Positions 45,027 through 53,142 of a stretch of DNA of 64,000 nt are shown here, piece after piece. The DNA is from WHTK01 sp965197795. GTDB taxonomy: Bacteria; Chloroflexota; Dehalococcoidia; DSTF01; WHTK01. The notes beneath the pieces are model-generated. The model searched no databases and was not told where the DNA came from. It worked only from the letters and a program-made list of their open reading frames with translations. The stretch is taken from NCBI GenBank assembly GCA_965197795.1, contig OZ240228.1, positions 434,001-498,000 of the forward strand, given 5' to 3'. Every line of letters begins with the position of its first letter. Position 1 is the first letter of the stretch. A program made the translations under genes and the position numbers.

Positions 45027-45428
45027 TGATTTAGTCAGCTGAGCATCATCGGTGGGCAGTCGCGGGCCACGCTCTTCTGGCTGACTGATCTTTTGCCGAC
45101 CGCGACGACCGAACCGCTAATCTCAGTTCGGTTCGACGACCTGGTTGCAACAGGCCGCGGGGATTAGAGGGGAAGCGTGTTGCACACGCAATGTGCTGTC
45201 AAGAGCGATTCGTATACAACGGAATCATGCAAAGGCACGGTATGGCTACGCCTTTAGCAGCCCGCCGCCGTCCCAGCGCTCGCTCCAGCGCCAGCTGCAT
45301 CTTCATGTCCTGGAATCGGCGATGGCGAAGTCGAGGTGCTCGATGGCGGCGTCACGCTCGTGGGGATAGTGTCGAGGAGGAGTTCGCGGGGACCCAGCCG
45401 AGTAAGTGCGACCTCCAGCGGGCCACAC
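45027..45428. repeat. Intergenic region with 'KMQPALER' element R7 (45245-45375)
   Basis: R7 is the longest plus-strand copy: GGCTACGCCTTTAGCAGCCC, CGCTCGCTCCAGCGCCAGCT, GCATCTTCATGTCCTGGAAT, GATGGCGAAGTCGAGGTGCT, CGATGGCGGCGTCACGCTCG, TGGGGATAGTG. On the minus strand the extension reads HYPHERDAAIEHLDFAIA before the core peptide. Nothing else is recognised in the rest. Confidence 0.8.
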
Positions 45429-45821
45429 CTACCCGACGCGCATGAACTGTGGCTGAACGACCGCACGGATCACATCCGGTCGAGACACGATGCCGACCAG
45501 CTTGCCGCACGTGGTCACGGGTACACGCTGGATACGATTCGTGTCCAAGATCTCCATGATCTCCTCGAGGCTCACTTCACCGTCCACGGCGAGGACGTTT
45601 GTCGTCATGATCTCATCGACAGTCGTCGCTTCCAACGATCTCCCCAAACGGAGGAGGCGCAGCAAGTCCAACTCCGTGACGATTCCTACGAGCGATCCAT
45701 CTGGCTCGGCGATCGGCACCCCGCTAAAGCCGCCCAGGAGCATATAAAGCGCAACCTCTCTGGTCGATGCCTTCCTTGAGGCAGCAATGATCGGCGTGTT
45801 CATGATGTCCAGTGCCTTCAT
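45429..45821 (-). CDS. CBS-domain pair protein
   Basis: A 130-aa protein made of two CBS domains. The first is KALDIMNTPIIAASRKASTR ... GFSGVPIAEPDGSLVGIVTE; the second is TVDEIMTTNVLAVDGEVSLE ... IQRVPVTTCGKLVGIVSRPD. Such stand-alone CBS pairs bind adenosyl compounds and act as energy or ionic-strength sensors. RBS GGAGGG is five bases from the ATG. Located 9 bp downstream of the EAL gene on the same strand, so probably co-transcribed. Confidence 0.9.
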   Translation of the reverse strand: MKALDIMNTPIIAASRKASTREVALYMLLGGFSGVPIAEPDGSLVGIVTELDLLRLLRLGRSLEATTVDEIMTTNVLAVDGEVSLEEIMEILDTNRIQRVPVTTCGKLVGIVSRPDVIRAVVQPQFMRVG

Positions 45822-45830
45822 ATGCCCTCC

Positions 45831-46817
45831 CTATGCCGCCCGATGCCTCAAGACAGAGTCGAAGGCTTCTCCGGACATTGGTGGACCGAGTAGTAAGCCC
45901 TGATACCAATCACAGCCTTGCTCTCTCACCGAGATCAGCTGCTCGCTTGTTTCAATGTCCTCCGCAATTACCTTGAGCCCGAGAGCCTGGCCGATGGCTA
46001 CAACGGCCGCCACGATCGCCGCGCTGTTGGCGTCGTACGTAATGCCGCTCACGAATGATCGATCCACTTTCAGTCCATGAATTGGGAACTCCTTCAGGTA
46101 CTGGAGTGCCGAGAAACCAGTGCCGAAGTCATCAAGCGATAGAGCGATGCCAATAGATGCGAGATCGTGCATGATCTCTGCGGCCGCGCCAGCGTGTCGC
46201 ATTGCTGCGGTCTCAGTGATCTCGAGTTTCAGAAGGCGCGGGTCCATCCCAGTCTGATCCAACACATTTGAAACCATCCCGGCGAGACCAGGTTCGTGAA
46301 ACTGGACAGAGGAAAGATTCACCGCGGTGCGCACCGATGGAAAACCCTGCTTCTCGCGCCGCACCGCCTGCTCGCACGCGATTCGCAGCACGCGCTCCCC
46401 CAGTTGCACGATGAGGCCGGACTCCTCAGTAACCGAAATGAAGTCTTCGGGCAAAACCAGGCCACGTTCAGGGTGGCGCCACCGAACTAGTGCCTCCGCG
46501 CCTACGAGCTGGCCGGTACTAAGATCGGCCTGAGGCTGCACGTGTACTTCAAACTCGTCGCGCTCAATGCCGCCGCGGACCTCTTGCTCAACCTTGATTC
46601 GCTCGAGCGTGTTCTCCGAGATCTCCCACATTCGAGCAAAGCGTTGGTTGAAGGGCAGCGACTTGTTCCTTCGCGTGAGGGCGGCGACGTCAATCGGAGT
46701 CATGTCGCCCGAGGCATCGACCACGATGAGTCCGTCGCCCACGCCTGACACTGCGCCTGCGGGGTGTGCTACGTCTGGTTGAACCGGCAACTCGCAATCG
46801 TCCAAACAAGCTCCCAA
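45831..46817 (-). CDS. EAL-domain protein with partial PAS-like N-terminus
   Basis: About 328 aa (TTG start at 46817 uncertain). The EAL phosphodiesterase domain is well kept: GAEALVRWRHPERG (EAL), VNLSSVQFHEPG, KLEITETAAM, ALSLDDFGTGFSALQYLKEF (DDFGTG), HGLKVDRSFVSGI, and AEDIETSEQ at the usual AEGVE position. The metal and catalytic residues E, N, E, DD, K and E are present, so c-di-GMP hydrolysis is likely. The N-terminal 80 residues (DGLIVVDASGD ... NQRFARMWEISENTLE) look like a PAS domain missing its front part. The gene may therefore be 5'-truncated, since this PAS start usually has more sequence. Confidence 0.85.
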   Translation of the reverse strand: MGACLDDCELPVQPDVAHPAGAVSGVGDGLIVVDASGDMTPIDVAALTRRNKSLPFNQRFARMWEISENTLERIKVEQEVRGGIERDEFEVHVQPQADLSTGQLVGAEALVRWRHPERGLVLPEDFISVTEESGLIVQLGERVLRIACEQAVRREKQGFPSVRTAVNLSSVQFHEPGLAGMVSNVLDQTGMDPRLLKLEITETAAMRHAGAAAEIMHDLASIGIALSLDDFGTGFSALQYLKEFPIHGLKVDRSFVSGITYDANSAAIVAAVVAIGQALGLKVIAEDIETSEQLISVREQGCDWYQGLLLGPPMSGEAFDSVLRHRAA

Positions 46818-47050
46818 CGCCGGGTGCTAAGGCCTCTTCTTCCATCTTCGGCCTAACCTGTGCCAGTCATGAGGTCTTTTCGCCTGCGGCGGAATCGTTC
46901 AGCAGTTCACAGCAACACGAGCCTGTCGCTGGCGGGTACGCTTAGGGACTCACAACATCACGACCTGGAAGGCGCCACGAGGGCGTGGGGGATCTCGTGA
47001 GCACCTTAATGGATGTCTGGGCTGGAAAGGCGTCCAACATGCATGCAGTC

Positions 47051-47138
47051 ATGCTTTCAGCAACCCCCTTCGCCCAACGCGCGCTCCAGCGCAGGCTGCA
47101 TCTTCATGCCCTGGAACTCGGCGAATGGCGAAGTTGGC
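47051..47138 (+). repeat. Interspersed 'KMQPALER' element (R8)
   Basis: ATGCTTTCAGCAACCCCCTT, then CGCGCTCCAGCGCAGGCTGC, then ATCTTCATGCCCTGGAACTC. It lies in the 410-bp gap 46818-47227, which holds no gene. Confidence 0.8.
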
Positions 47139-47189
47139 TCCTTCCGGCGTGCCGCCTTTTTAAACCACCGAGCCAGAACCGGTCACTCC

Positions 47190-47203
47190 CTCCCGTACGG
47201 GAG
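47190..47203. promoter_or_regulatory. 14-bp palindrome upstream of zinc-ribbon gene
   Basis: CTCCCGTACGGGAG, a perfect palindrome 25 bp before the ATG at 47228. It could be an operator or a small terminator. Confidence 0.4.
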
Positions 47204-47227
47204 TAGGATCCGAACTCAGGGGGGAGC

Positions 47228-47413
47228 ATGACTGAGAGGACGGCGGTCGCCCTTTGTTCGCGCTGCAGCGGGAAGATGCTGCACGACCACTTGACAGATG
47301 ATTGGGTGTGCTTCAACTGCGGGTACGTCGCGTACACACAGGCCGTGATCGCAATCCCCAACGATGAGAAGCGACGTTCCCGAGCGTCGTCCGGCGGCTA
47401 TAGGCTTGATTGA
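47228..47413 (+). CDS. Small zinc-ribbon protein
   Basis: A 61-aa protein with GGGGGAG upstream of the ATG. ALCSRCSGKML and WVCFNCGYVAYT give two CxxC knuckles about 20 residues apart, with a basic C-terminal tail (NDEKRRSRASSGGYRLD). It is the type of small zinc ribbon found next to many Chloroflexota genes; nucleic-acid binding is likely but untested. The neighbouring small membrane protein is convergent. Confidence 0.7.
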   Translation: MTERTAVALCSRCSGKMLHDHLTDDWVCFNCGYVAYTQAVIAIPNDEKRRSRASSGGYRLD

Positions 47414-47418
47414 GCCCG

Positions 47419-47682
47419 TTAGGGGACTGAGACCTGAAGTCCATCGATTAGACGCTTAACGTCGTAAGCTTGCCACGCGATTAGGGCTAGCACGACCAGT
47501 AACAAGCCCAGAACCGGAATGGTCGCAATTAAGAACCAGCCGGCGGCGATCAATGCAACAGGACGCAGCAGACGACCGAAGCGATGATTCTTGACGTGCA
47601 TCAGCAGCAGGAGTGGGAGCGCTATCCACGAAAATGGCATCGCCGCCAGGAGCGCAAATAACCAGTTAAAGTGTCGGCTCAT
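47419..47682 (-). CDS. Small membrane protein, two to three helices
   Basis: An 87-aa protein with a hydrophobic segment at residues 5-28 (WLFALLAAMPFSWIALPLLL), a short basic loop (HVKNHRFGRLLRP) and a second long hydrophobic region (VALIAAGWFLIATIPVLGLL). Frame and composition are those of a real membrane protein, but no family is recognised. It ends close to the convergent zinc-ribbon gene. Confidence 0.6.
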   Translation of the reverse strand: MSRHFNWLFALLAAMPFSWIALPLLLLMHVKNHRFGRLLRPVALIAAGWFLIATIPVLGLLLVVLALIAWQAYDVKRLIDGLQVSVP

Positions 47683-47747
47683 AACACTAAGTACCAGCCT
47701 ATGCAGCCACTATAGGAGCGTCAAAGCGTACACCGGGCTCGGGCGCG

Positions 47748-48431
47748 CTACTTGCGCGCTACGAGAAGCGCCCGGTCGTCATCGCCGCTCCAGGTCGAAA
47801 TGAGCTCGACACTGCGAAAACCCACGTCCCTAAGCATCAGATCCAGGCTGGAAAGGGACGGCCCCCAAAAGTTCGTCGGATCTTGATTCAGGCTGGAGCC
47901 GGGATAGAACCGCAGCACCGGCCGCTCCTCGTCCCTCAGGTAATGAGTTTCGATGACAGCGCACTCGCGCGTCAGCCTCGACATGTGTTCGAGGGCCAGC
48001 AGCGGATGCCTCTGGTGATAGAGGAGCCCCAGGAACAGGACCACGTCATAGGCGCCTCTGAGCCGTACAAAGTCGCCTTTACTGGGGTTAAGTGATGACC
48101 CGAGGCAGCGCGCCGCAATCCTGAATCCCTGCCCGGGCTTCAGATCCGTGCTGTACTTGCTCCTCACGAAGTCGAGGTGCTGGAAGTCGTCGATCGCGGT
48201 AACTATCGCGCCACGCTGCTCGCAGAGGAAGGAGAAGAATCCGTCCCAGCAGCCAATGTCCAAAACCGTCTTTCCCTGTAGGGAACTCGGGATACCCTGG
48301 GCACGCCGATTCTGCTCCTCGACGCTTGACTTGCCGGGGGTGAGGATCCCATCTCCGAGATCGATCGTGTGCCACCAAAACGGCACTCTTTTGACTAGAT
48401 CCAGCTTCCATGTCCTCTGGTCGTCTGTCAT
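47748..48431 (-). CDS. Class I SAM methyltransferase, CmoB-like/DUF1698 type
   Basis: About 227 aa from the ATG at 48431; a TTG at 48452 is possible. PFWWHTIDLGDGILTPG is the distinctive N-terminus of the CmoB/DUF1698 group, followed by SAM motif I (KTVLDIGCWDGFFSFLCEQR), DFQHLDFVRSKY, and YDVVLFLGLLYHQRHPLLAL. CmoB itself makes cmo5U in tRNA, but many homologues in glycan clusters methylate sugars or lipids. Here it follows the glycosyltransferase on the same strand, so a role in glycan or glycolipid modification is more likely. Confidence 0.82.
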   Translation of the reverse strand: MTDDQRTWKLDLVKRVPFWWHTIDLGDGILTPGKSSVEEQNRRAQGIPSSLQGKTVLDIGCWDGFFSFLCEQRGAIVTAIDDFQHLDFVRSKYSTDLKPGQGFRIAARCLGSSLNPSKGDFVRLRGAYDVVLFLGLLYHQRHPLLALEHMSRLTRECAVIETHYLRDEERPVLRFYPGSSLNQDPTNFWGPSLSSLDLMLRDVGFRSVELISTWSGDDDRALLVARK

Positions 48432-48441
48432 GATGGAGTTG

Positions 48442-49509
48442 CTATCCGGCAACCGAGAGGCGCTTGCTGGGCTCGGCTAGGCTCCGCTCCACGAACTGGA
48501 GCAGCGTCTCGACCGTCGCCTCGACGCTGAACCGCGCCGCGTTGGCTCTTGCCGTCGCCGCGACTGCAGCCTTGCGAGTTGGATCCCGGAGAAGGCTTTC
48601 GATGCCTTGCCCGATCTGGTCGGGTGACATGATCAGGGCGCCGGCGTGAACCTCGGGGTAGGCAGCTCGCTTCGGCACCACGCAGGCCGCGCCGGCGTAG
48701 GCCTGCTCCAGCATGGCGATCCCGAAGGTCTCGTGGTAGGAGCAGGAGAATGCTATCTCGATTCCCGACAGGAAGCGCCAGTATTCTTCCTGTGTCTCGA
48801 AGTAGCGGCTGTAAAGGACGTTCTCAAGCTGGTCGATCTCACGAGCCTGCTCTGTATAAAGGTGCCTCAGCCACTGCGGCACCCAGGTGGCCTCATCCCA
48901 GTTCTCTTTGCGACCGAGGTAGAAGGTCACGTCGGGGTACCTAGGCGCGAGGTCGAGAATGATCTCGAGGGCGCCCTGGAAGTTCTTGTCGGTGGCCCAG
49001 CGGTGTTGCCACAACACGTTTCGACCAGGTGCCTGCCCTTCCAAGCGCGACGCAGATTCCTCGATTCCCTTGCTGTCGATGCAGAGATAACAGACTCCGA
49101 AGTTCGTGCCCGGCGCCCTTGCCTCCAGCAGCGTCTTGCTGAATAGGCTGTTCGTCAGGGTGGAGCGGAAGAGGGGTAAGGCCCACCTCACTGGCTCGAT
49201 GAATCCAGGGCCGTGGTCGTTTCTGTCGTGATTCCAACCAGTGAGGTAGTCCGGGTAGAGGGCCCAGAGGATGGTCGGGACATCCCTGATCAACTCGAGC
49301 GGGAGGCTAAGTGCGGCGTCTCGCCACGCCAGGTCTTCCTTCTGCCTGTGCGGCGCGTAGACGATCACGTCCGGCGCCGCTTCCTGAACACCCTTCTTCC
49401 GAGGCGCGGCCGCCCAGTTTCCGGCAACCTCGTGGCCCCGTGCCTCGATCAGCGCCCAGGCTCGTTCTGGCAGGACCCACTGGTCCACGTTGGCCAAATA
49501 GATCTTCAC
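48442..49509 (-). CDS. GT4-type glycosyltransferase (tRNA-queuosine mannosyltransferase-like)
   Basis: About 355 aa from the GTG at 49509, which overlaps the upstream stop as GTGA. The opening VKIYLANVDQWVLPERAWA replaces the usual N-terminus. FGVCYLCIDSKGIEE is followed by RNVLWQHRWATDKNFQGALE, the motif that marks the QTMAN-like/DUF3524 group. The donor site is IEIAFSCSYHETFGIAMLEQ, AYAGAACVVPKRAAYPEV. It is co-translated with the phosphatase at 49506-50057 and followed by the methyltransferase. Substrate unknown. Confidence 0.8.
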   Translation of the reverse strand: MKIYLANVDQWVLPERAWALIEARGHEVAGNWAAAPRKKGVQEAAPDVIVYAPHRQKEDLAWRDAALSLPLELIRDVPTILWALYPDYLTGWNHDRNDHGPGFIEPVRWALPLFRSTLTNSLFSKTLLEARAPGTNFGVCYLCIDSKGIEESASRLEGQAPGRNVLWQHRWATDKNFQGALEIILDLAPRYPDVTFYLGRKENWDEATWVPQWLRHLYTEQAREIDQLENVLYSRYFETQEEYWRFLSGIEIAFSCSYHETFGIAMLEQAYAGAACVVPKRAAYPEVHAGALIMSPDQIGQGIESLLRDPTRKAAVAATARANAARFSVEATVETLLQFVERSLAEPSKRLSVAG

Positions 49510-50057
49510 ACCAGTCGGTCGGCTTGAACCTGGCCCAAGAGGCTCCCGCTCGGCTTCGACACTCGGATTAACGCCGCGAACTCCTCGATCGCTTCCAACT
49601 GAGGCGCGCTGAGCGCTGCGCCCCAGCGGCGCTTCCTCGTCAGTTGGAGGGAGTAGGCAAGGTCGTGACCCTGGCTCGTGAGGACACAGCAAGCGAGAAC
49701 CACGCTGCGCCCAATCCCCTCCCGGCAGTGAATCAGCGTATTACGGCCGTCCGCCAGCTGTTCCGTCACCCATTCACTGCCGATAGCCAGCTGCTGTTGT
49801 GTGGGCGCCCAGTGGTCGCGCGCGGGCAGGTGGAGGAGCCGGATGCCAAAGGTCCTGAGCAACTCCTCATCGTCCTTATTCTCCTCCCTCAGGTCGACGA
49901 TCGCTCCGACGCCGATCTCTCTCAGAGCCTCGAGGTGTCGCGGATGCAGGGTCCCCGACACGCTCATTCTAGACGTGATCCAGGAGAGGTCCGGCAGTCT
50001 GCGAGCCCCGGGCGAAAGCGAGCGGACGAGCTTTATTAGGAGCCTTCGTTTCGACAC
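49506..50057 (-). CDS. Dual-specificity / tyrosine phosphatase family protein
   Basis: A 183-aa protein with the PTP loop TLIHCREGIGRSVVLACCVL (HCxxGxxR). The general-acid Asp is likely in LPARDHWAPT. SWITSRMSVSGTLHPRHLEA resembles the start of DSP/cyclin-like phosphatases. It is the first gene of the three-gene set phosphatase-glycosyltransferase-methyltransferase, overlapping the next gene by four bases. A phosphosugar, phosphoinositol or phospholipid substrate would fit the context, but protein targets cannot be excluded. Confidence 0.87.
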   Translation of the reverse strand: MSKRRLLIKLVRSLSPGARRLPDLSWITSRMSVSGTLHPRHLEALREIGVGAIVDLREENKDDEELLRTFGIRLLHLPARDHWAPTQQQLAIGSEWVTEQLADGRNTLIHCREGIGRSVVLACCVLTSQGHDLAYSLQLTRKRRWGAALSAPQLEAIEEFAALIRVSKPSGSLLGQVQADRLV

Positions 50058-50162
50058 TTACCCTCCATGAAGGAGTATTAATCACGCACCCTTGCGGGAT
50101 GGATGCTAGCTGAATCCCTAGCGCTTCGTAGAAGCGCGATGCGGTTGCAAGCCAAACTCTGC

Positions 50163-50833
50163 TTACCTGCTGGCAACGACTCGATAGTAATCGAGCCAAC
50201 CTTGCTCGAACGCGTAATGGAACCCGCCAAATAGGGCCAGAGCAGCCTGCCGGAACGACTGAAGTTTCGAGTTTTGCCAGGAGATCGTCGTTTCATCGAC
50301 AAAACTATAAACATCCTGAAAAACGTGATCATCAAGGGGTTGGTATTCGATGATCTCTAAGCCCGCATTCTGGGCACAAGCGCCAATGTACTCGATCGGG
50401 ATGAGAAAGTCGAATCGCTCCCACGGCAAGAACCCCGGTGAACTGCTGATCACCAAAAGGGAGCTCAGTGGCATCGGCTTGCACGAAGGAAAGGCGCCGC
50501 TGTCGTTCATCATTTATTCGACGCACACTTCGTTCAACTTGAGAAATCGAAAAGTCTAAGCCGACGAATTGGAATTCTTCGTACGTGTCGCATAGGTTCG
50601 CGGTGCCATTGCCGAGCCCCGTACATCCGGAGGGCAGCCAGAGTCCCAGCCTCTGGGTCATTTGGTGAGAGCCCTTGCCAGTAGCCGAAGCTGTTAAATC
50701 CTTCCCCAAGATAACTGTGCGACTCATCGAAAGCGTCGTACACAGCACGGACATTCGACCAATCGCTGTGAGGCTCGACTGGACTAGCCGATCTCTCCGT
50801 GTTCATTCGTTCAGACATTCCACGCTCCCTCAA
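50163..50833 (-). pseudogene. Decayed SAM methyltransferase (type 11), multiple frameshifts
   Basis: Three frames give one interrupted methyltransferase: YDAFDESHSYLGEGFNSFGY, WQGLSPNDPEAGTLA, then AECRVQADATELPFGDQQF-like sequence (RLSFVQADATELPFGDQQFT) and EYIGACAQNAGLEIIEYQPL, YEQGWLDYYRVVASR-type end (FEQGWLDYYRVVASR). The total length (about 220 codons) is short by some 60 for the family and at least two frame changes are needed, so this is more than a single indel. It lies in a decayed stretch that also holds interspersed element R9 and an IS. Confidence 0.6.
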
Positions 50834-50982
50834 CTTTGGCGGAGTTCACGCGGTTTCGATGAACTCTTGATCGGGAACGGTGTCGCTGTCTACTCAGCGT
50901 CGCCTCGACCCATCTGCCAAGCTCGGGTCTCGCGCCGCGATTGTCTCAGCCCTAGATCCGCACCGTCGCCGAACCTATCTCA

Positions 50983-51120
50983 ACTCCTTCAGCAGCCAAC
51001 GTCGCCCCAGTGCCCCGTTCCAATGCAGGCTGCATCGTCATGTCCTGGAGCTCGGCGGTGGCGAAGCCGAGGTGCTGACACGACCGGGCGATAGTGTGAG
51101 GTCGTGCCTCAATCCCTGAT
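50983..51120 (+). repeat. Interspersed 'KMQPALER' element with extension (R9)
   Basis: AACTCCTTCAGCAGCCAACG, then GTTCCAATGCAGGCTGCATC, then GTCATGTCCTGGAGCTCGGC. The extension GACACGACCGGGCGATAGTG and TCCCTGATCGC is shared with R4. Stretch 50834-51253 holds no other feature I can support. Confidence 0.75.
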
Positions 51121-51253
51121 CGCGCTTGAGGTTCTCGATCTCGGCCCGCGCCCCCAGCTTCTCGTAGGAGTCTTTCGAGGACCTGGATGAGATCCTGCTG
51201 GACACGAATAAGCCGCTCGATCAGGCACTCAATCAACAGCGTCCAATAACACC

Positions 51254-51682
51254 ATGGAAATTCAGCTTTCATGTGCCCTAGTTCGGCCTTGGAGGTTTGG
51301 GGACGAGCTGTCGCTAGCCCGACATGCGAACAACCGCAACGTCTGGCGAAATCTACGAGACACCTTTCCTCATCCGTACACGCTCGGTGATGCAAAGGAC
51401 TATGTGGAACGGCAGGTTGCCCTGGCGAGCCGCTTCAGTTTCGCCATTGAAGTGGATGGTGAGGCTAGTGGAGGCGTCTCGCTTCACGAGCAACAAGATG
51501 TGGCCCGCCAGAGTGCCGAGATAGGCTATTGGCTTGGGGAGTCGTGCTTGGGCCGGGGCATCATGACTCAGGCTGTGCAGGCACTGACCGGCTTCGGATT
51601 TCAGCAGTTAACCCTGGTGCGCATCTATGCCGCCGTTTTCGAGTGGAATGCTGCCTCCTGCCGGGTTGTGGGGCCCCAGTAA
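51254..51682 (+). pseudogene. GNAT acetyltransferase (RimJ/RimL type) truncated by an IS
   Basis: From the ATG at 51254: LRPWRFGDELSLARHANNR-like RimL opening (VRPWRFGDELSLARHANNRN), then FAIEVDGEASGGVSLH, AEIGYWLGESCLGRGIMTQA (acetyl-CoA-binding Q/RxxGxG region) and YAAVFEWNAASCRVV. In the family this is followed by xKAGFxxEG and about 25 more residues. Here the frame enters the IS left end at 51667 and stops at 51682. The remaining part of the gene was not found on the far side of the IS. Confidence 0.8.
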
Positions 51683-52763
51683 TCCATCCGAATCTAAACT
51701 GGCCCAATGCTTACCCTACGTGCCTGCCTGATCGCGCGCCTTTGCCAGACCTTCGCCGACCATCGTGACTTGCTCCTCGAGAACGCCGCGCTGCGTCAGC
51801 AACTGGCTGTCTATCAGCGCACAGGCTCACAGCCCAAGCTGACCGCGGCCGACCGGCTGTTTTGGGTCTGGCCTTCCCGTTTCTGGCAGCCCTGGCGTTC
51901 AAGCCTCCTCATCGTCAAGCCGGAGACGGTGGTCAAATGGCATCGCCAGGCTTGGAAGCGCTACTGGACCTGGAAGAGCCGGCGAGGCTCGAGAGGTCAT
52001 CCGAGGATCCCACTCGAAGTCCGCGAGCTCATCATCAGGATGGCGCGCGAGAACCCGCCCTGGGGCGCCCAACGCGTCCGCGGCGAGTTGCTTGGCCTCG
52101 GCTACTGTGTTGGTCGAGAAACGGTGCGACGATACATGCACCTGGCTCGGCTACGGCCACCATCGCAGACGTGGCGCACATTCCTCAACAACCATGCAGG
52201 TGAAATCTGGGCTTGCGACTTCTTCACGGTGCCCACCCTCTCCCTGCACACGCTCTACGTCTTCTTCTTCATCGAACATGGTCGGCGGAAGCTGATACAT
52301 GTGAGTGTCACGGCTCACCCAACGGCAGACTGGGTCTGGCGTCAGCTGCTGGAGGCAACACCCTGGGGTAAGCATCCGAGGTTTCTGATTCGCGACCGCG
52401 ATGCTTGCTTTGGCAAAGCCTTCGTTGCACGCGCGCGAGCGATCGGCATCGAAGCAGTGCTCACGCCGTTCCGCTGTCCAAAGGCAAACGGCATTGCAGA
52501 GCGAATGGTCGGCACCTTTCGCCAACAGTGTCTCGACCACGTCATCGTCCTAAACGAGCGGCACCTTCTGCGGCTCGTTCGCGAGTACGTCGAACACTAC
52601 AACCGTGCCCGGCCGCATCGGTCGTTGGCTGTGACGGCACTGGAACCTCGACCGCGACTGCTCAAGCCGCCAGATGGTGAAGAGTCGGTGGCCGCCCTGT
52701 GCTCGGCGGATTGCACCACGAATACTTCTGGGAAGCTGCCTGATGGATTAGTGGGGCCCCACA
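51667..52763 (+). mobile_element. Insertion sequence, about 1.1 kb, with 22-bp terminal inverted repeats
   Basis: The left end at 51667-51688 reads TGTGGGGCCCCAGTAATCCA plus TC. The right end at 52742-52763 is its inverse with one mismatch (GATGGATTAGTGGGGCCCCACA when read forwards). It encodes one DDE transposase. No target duplication is obvious. The left flank is the acetyltransferase gene; the right flank does not continue that gene. Confidence 0.85.
51707..52743 (+). CDS. DDE (rve integrase core) transposase of the IS, one frameshift near the end
   Basis: The N-terminal half has a helix-turn-helix-like basic region and the rve linker (NPPWGAQRVRGELLGLGYCV). Catalytic residues: Asp in GEIWACDFFTVPT, Asp in RFLIRDRDACFGK and Glu in KANGIAERMVGTFRQQCLDH. 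EHYNRARPHRSL is the IS481/IS3-like C-terminal signature. The annotated frame runs past the IS end to 52849, but one base away LGGLHHEYFWEAA ends in a TGA at 52741-52743, just before the right inverted repeat; this is the expected end, so a shift near 52690 is likely. Confidence 0.85.
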
Positions 52764-53142
52764 GCCTGATGGCCCGGCAGCGGCGTGGGCCTCCGCACAA
52801 GTCCCACCTTGGAATGGCGGCAATGGCCCTCCATGCCGGCCGAACCTAGCCTTGCCGCCTTCCAATGGTGCCGCTCGGCGGTTGGTATCAGTCGTCGCTC
52901 TCGCACTTCTTCGCCAGGACTGGATGCTGCGGCCTTCGGGGCTGTGTGCTGCGTGAATGGCACGGGCTTTCGCCCAGGAGCATTGGCTTTGCTGCCATCA
53001 GGAAGAACTCCTCCTCAAGCTGAAACTCATTTGACACGCTCGCCCCTCGACGACAGAATGGCTGCGCCGTGACCTCCCCTAGTAACAAAGAGAGAGGCTG
53101 GCGAACACCCTCCTAAGCACGTCGTCACACTGGAGAGCTTCC
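52764..53142. other. Flank of the IS without recognisable gene
   Basis: Several short ORFs exist on both strands (for example 52785-53072 +), but none has an RBS or a recognised domain. It does not carry the missing end of the acetyltransferase. Confidence 0.35.

Noticed and set aside
46120..46145. ATCAAGCGATAG match to the hairpin motif
   Set aside because: It lies inside the EAL gene and encodes the conserved LDDFGTG region; coincidental.
50952..51395. 147-aa minus-strand ORF including the R9 element
   Set aside because: It spans the antisense of the acetyltransferase start and the element; no RBS or domain. The coiled-coil-like piece IECLIERLIRVQQDLIQVLE is noted but not enough to call a gene.
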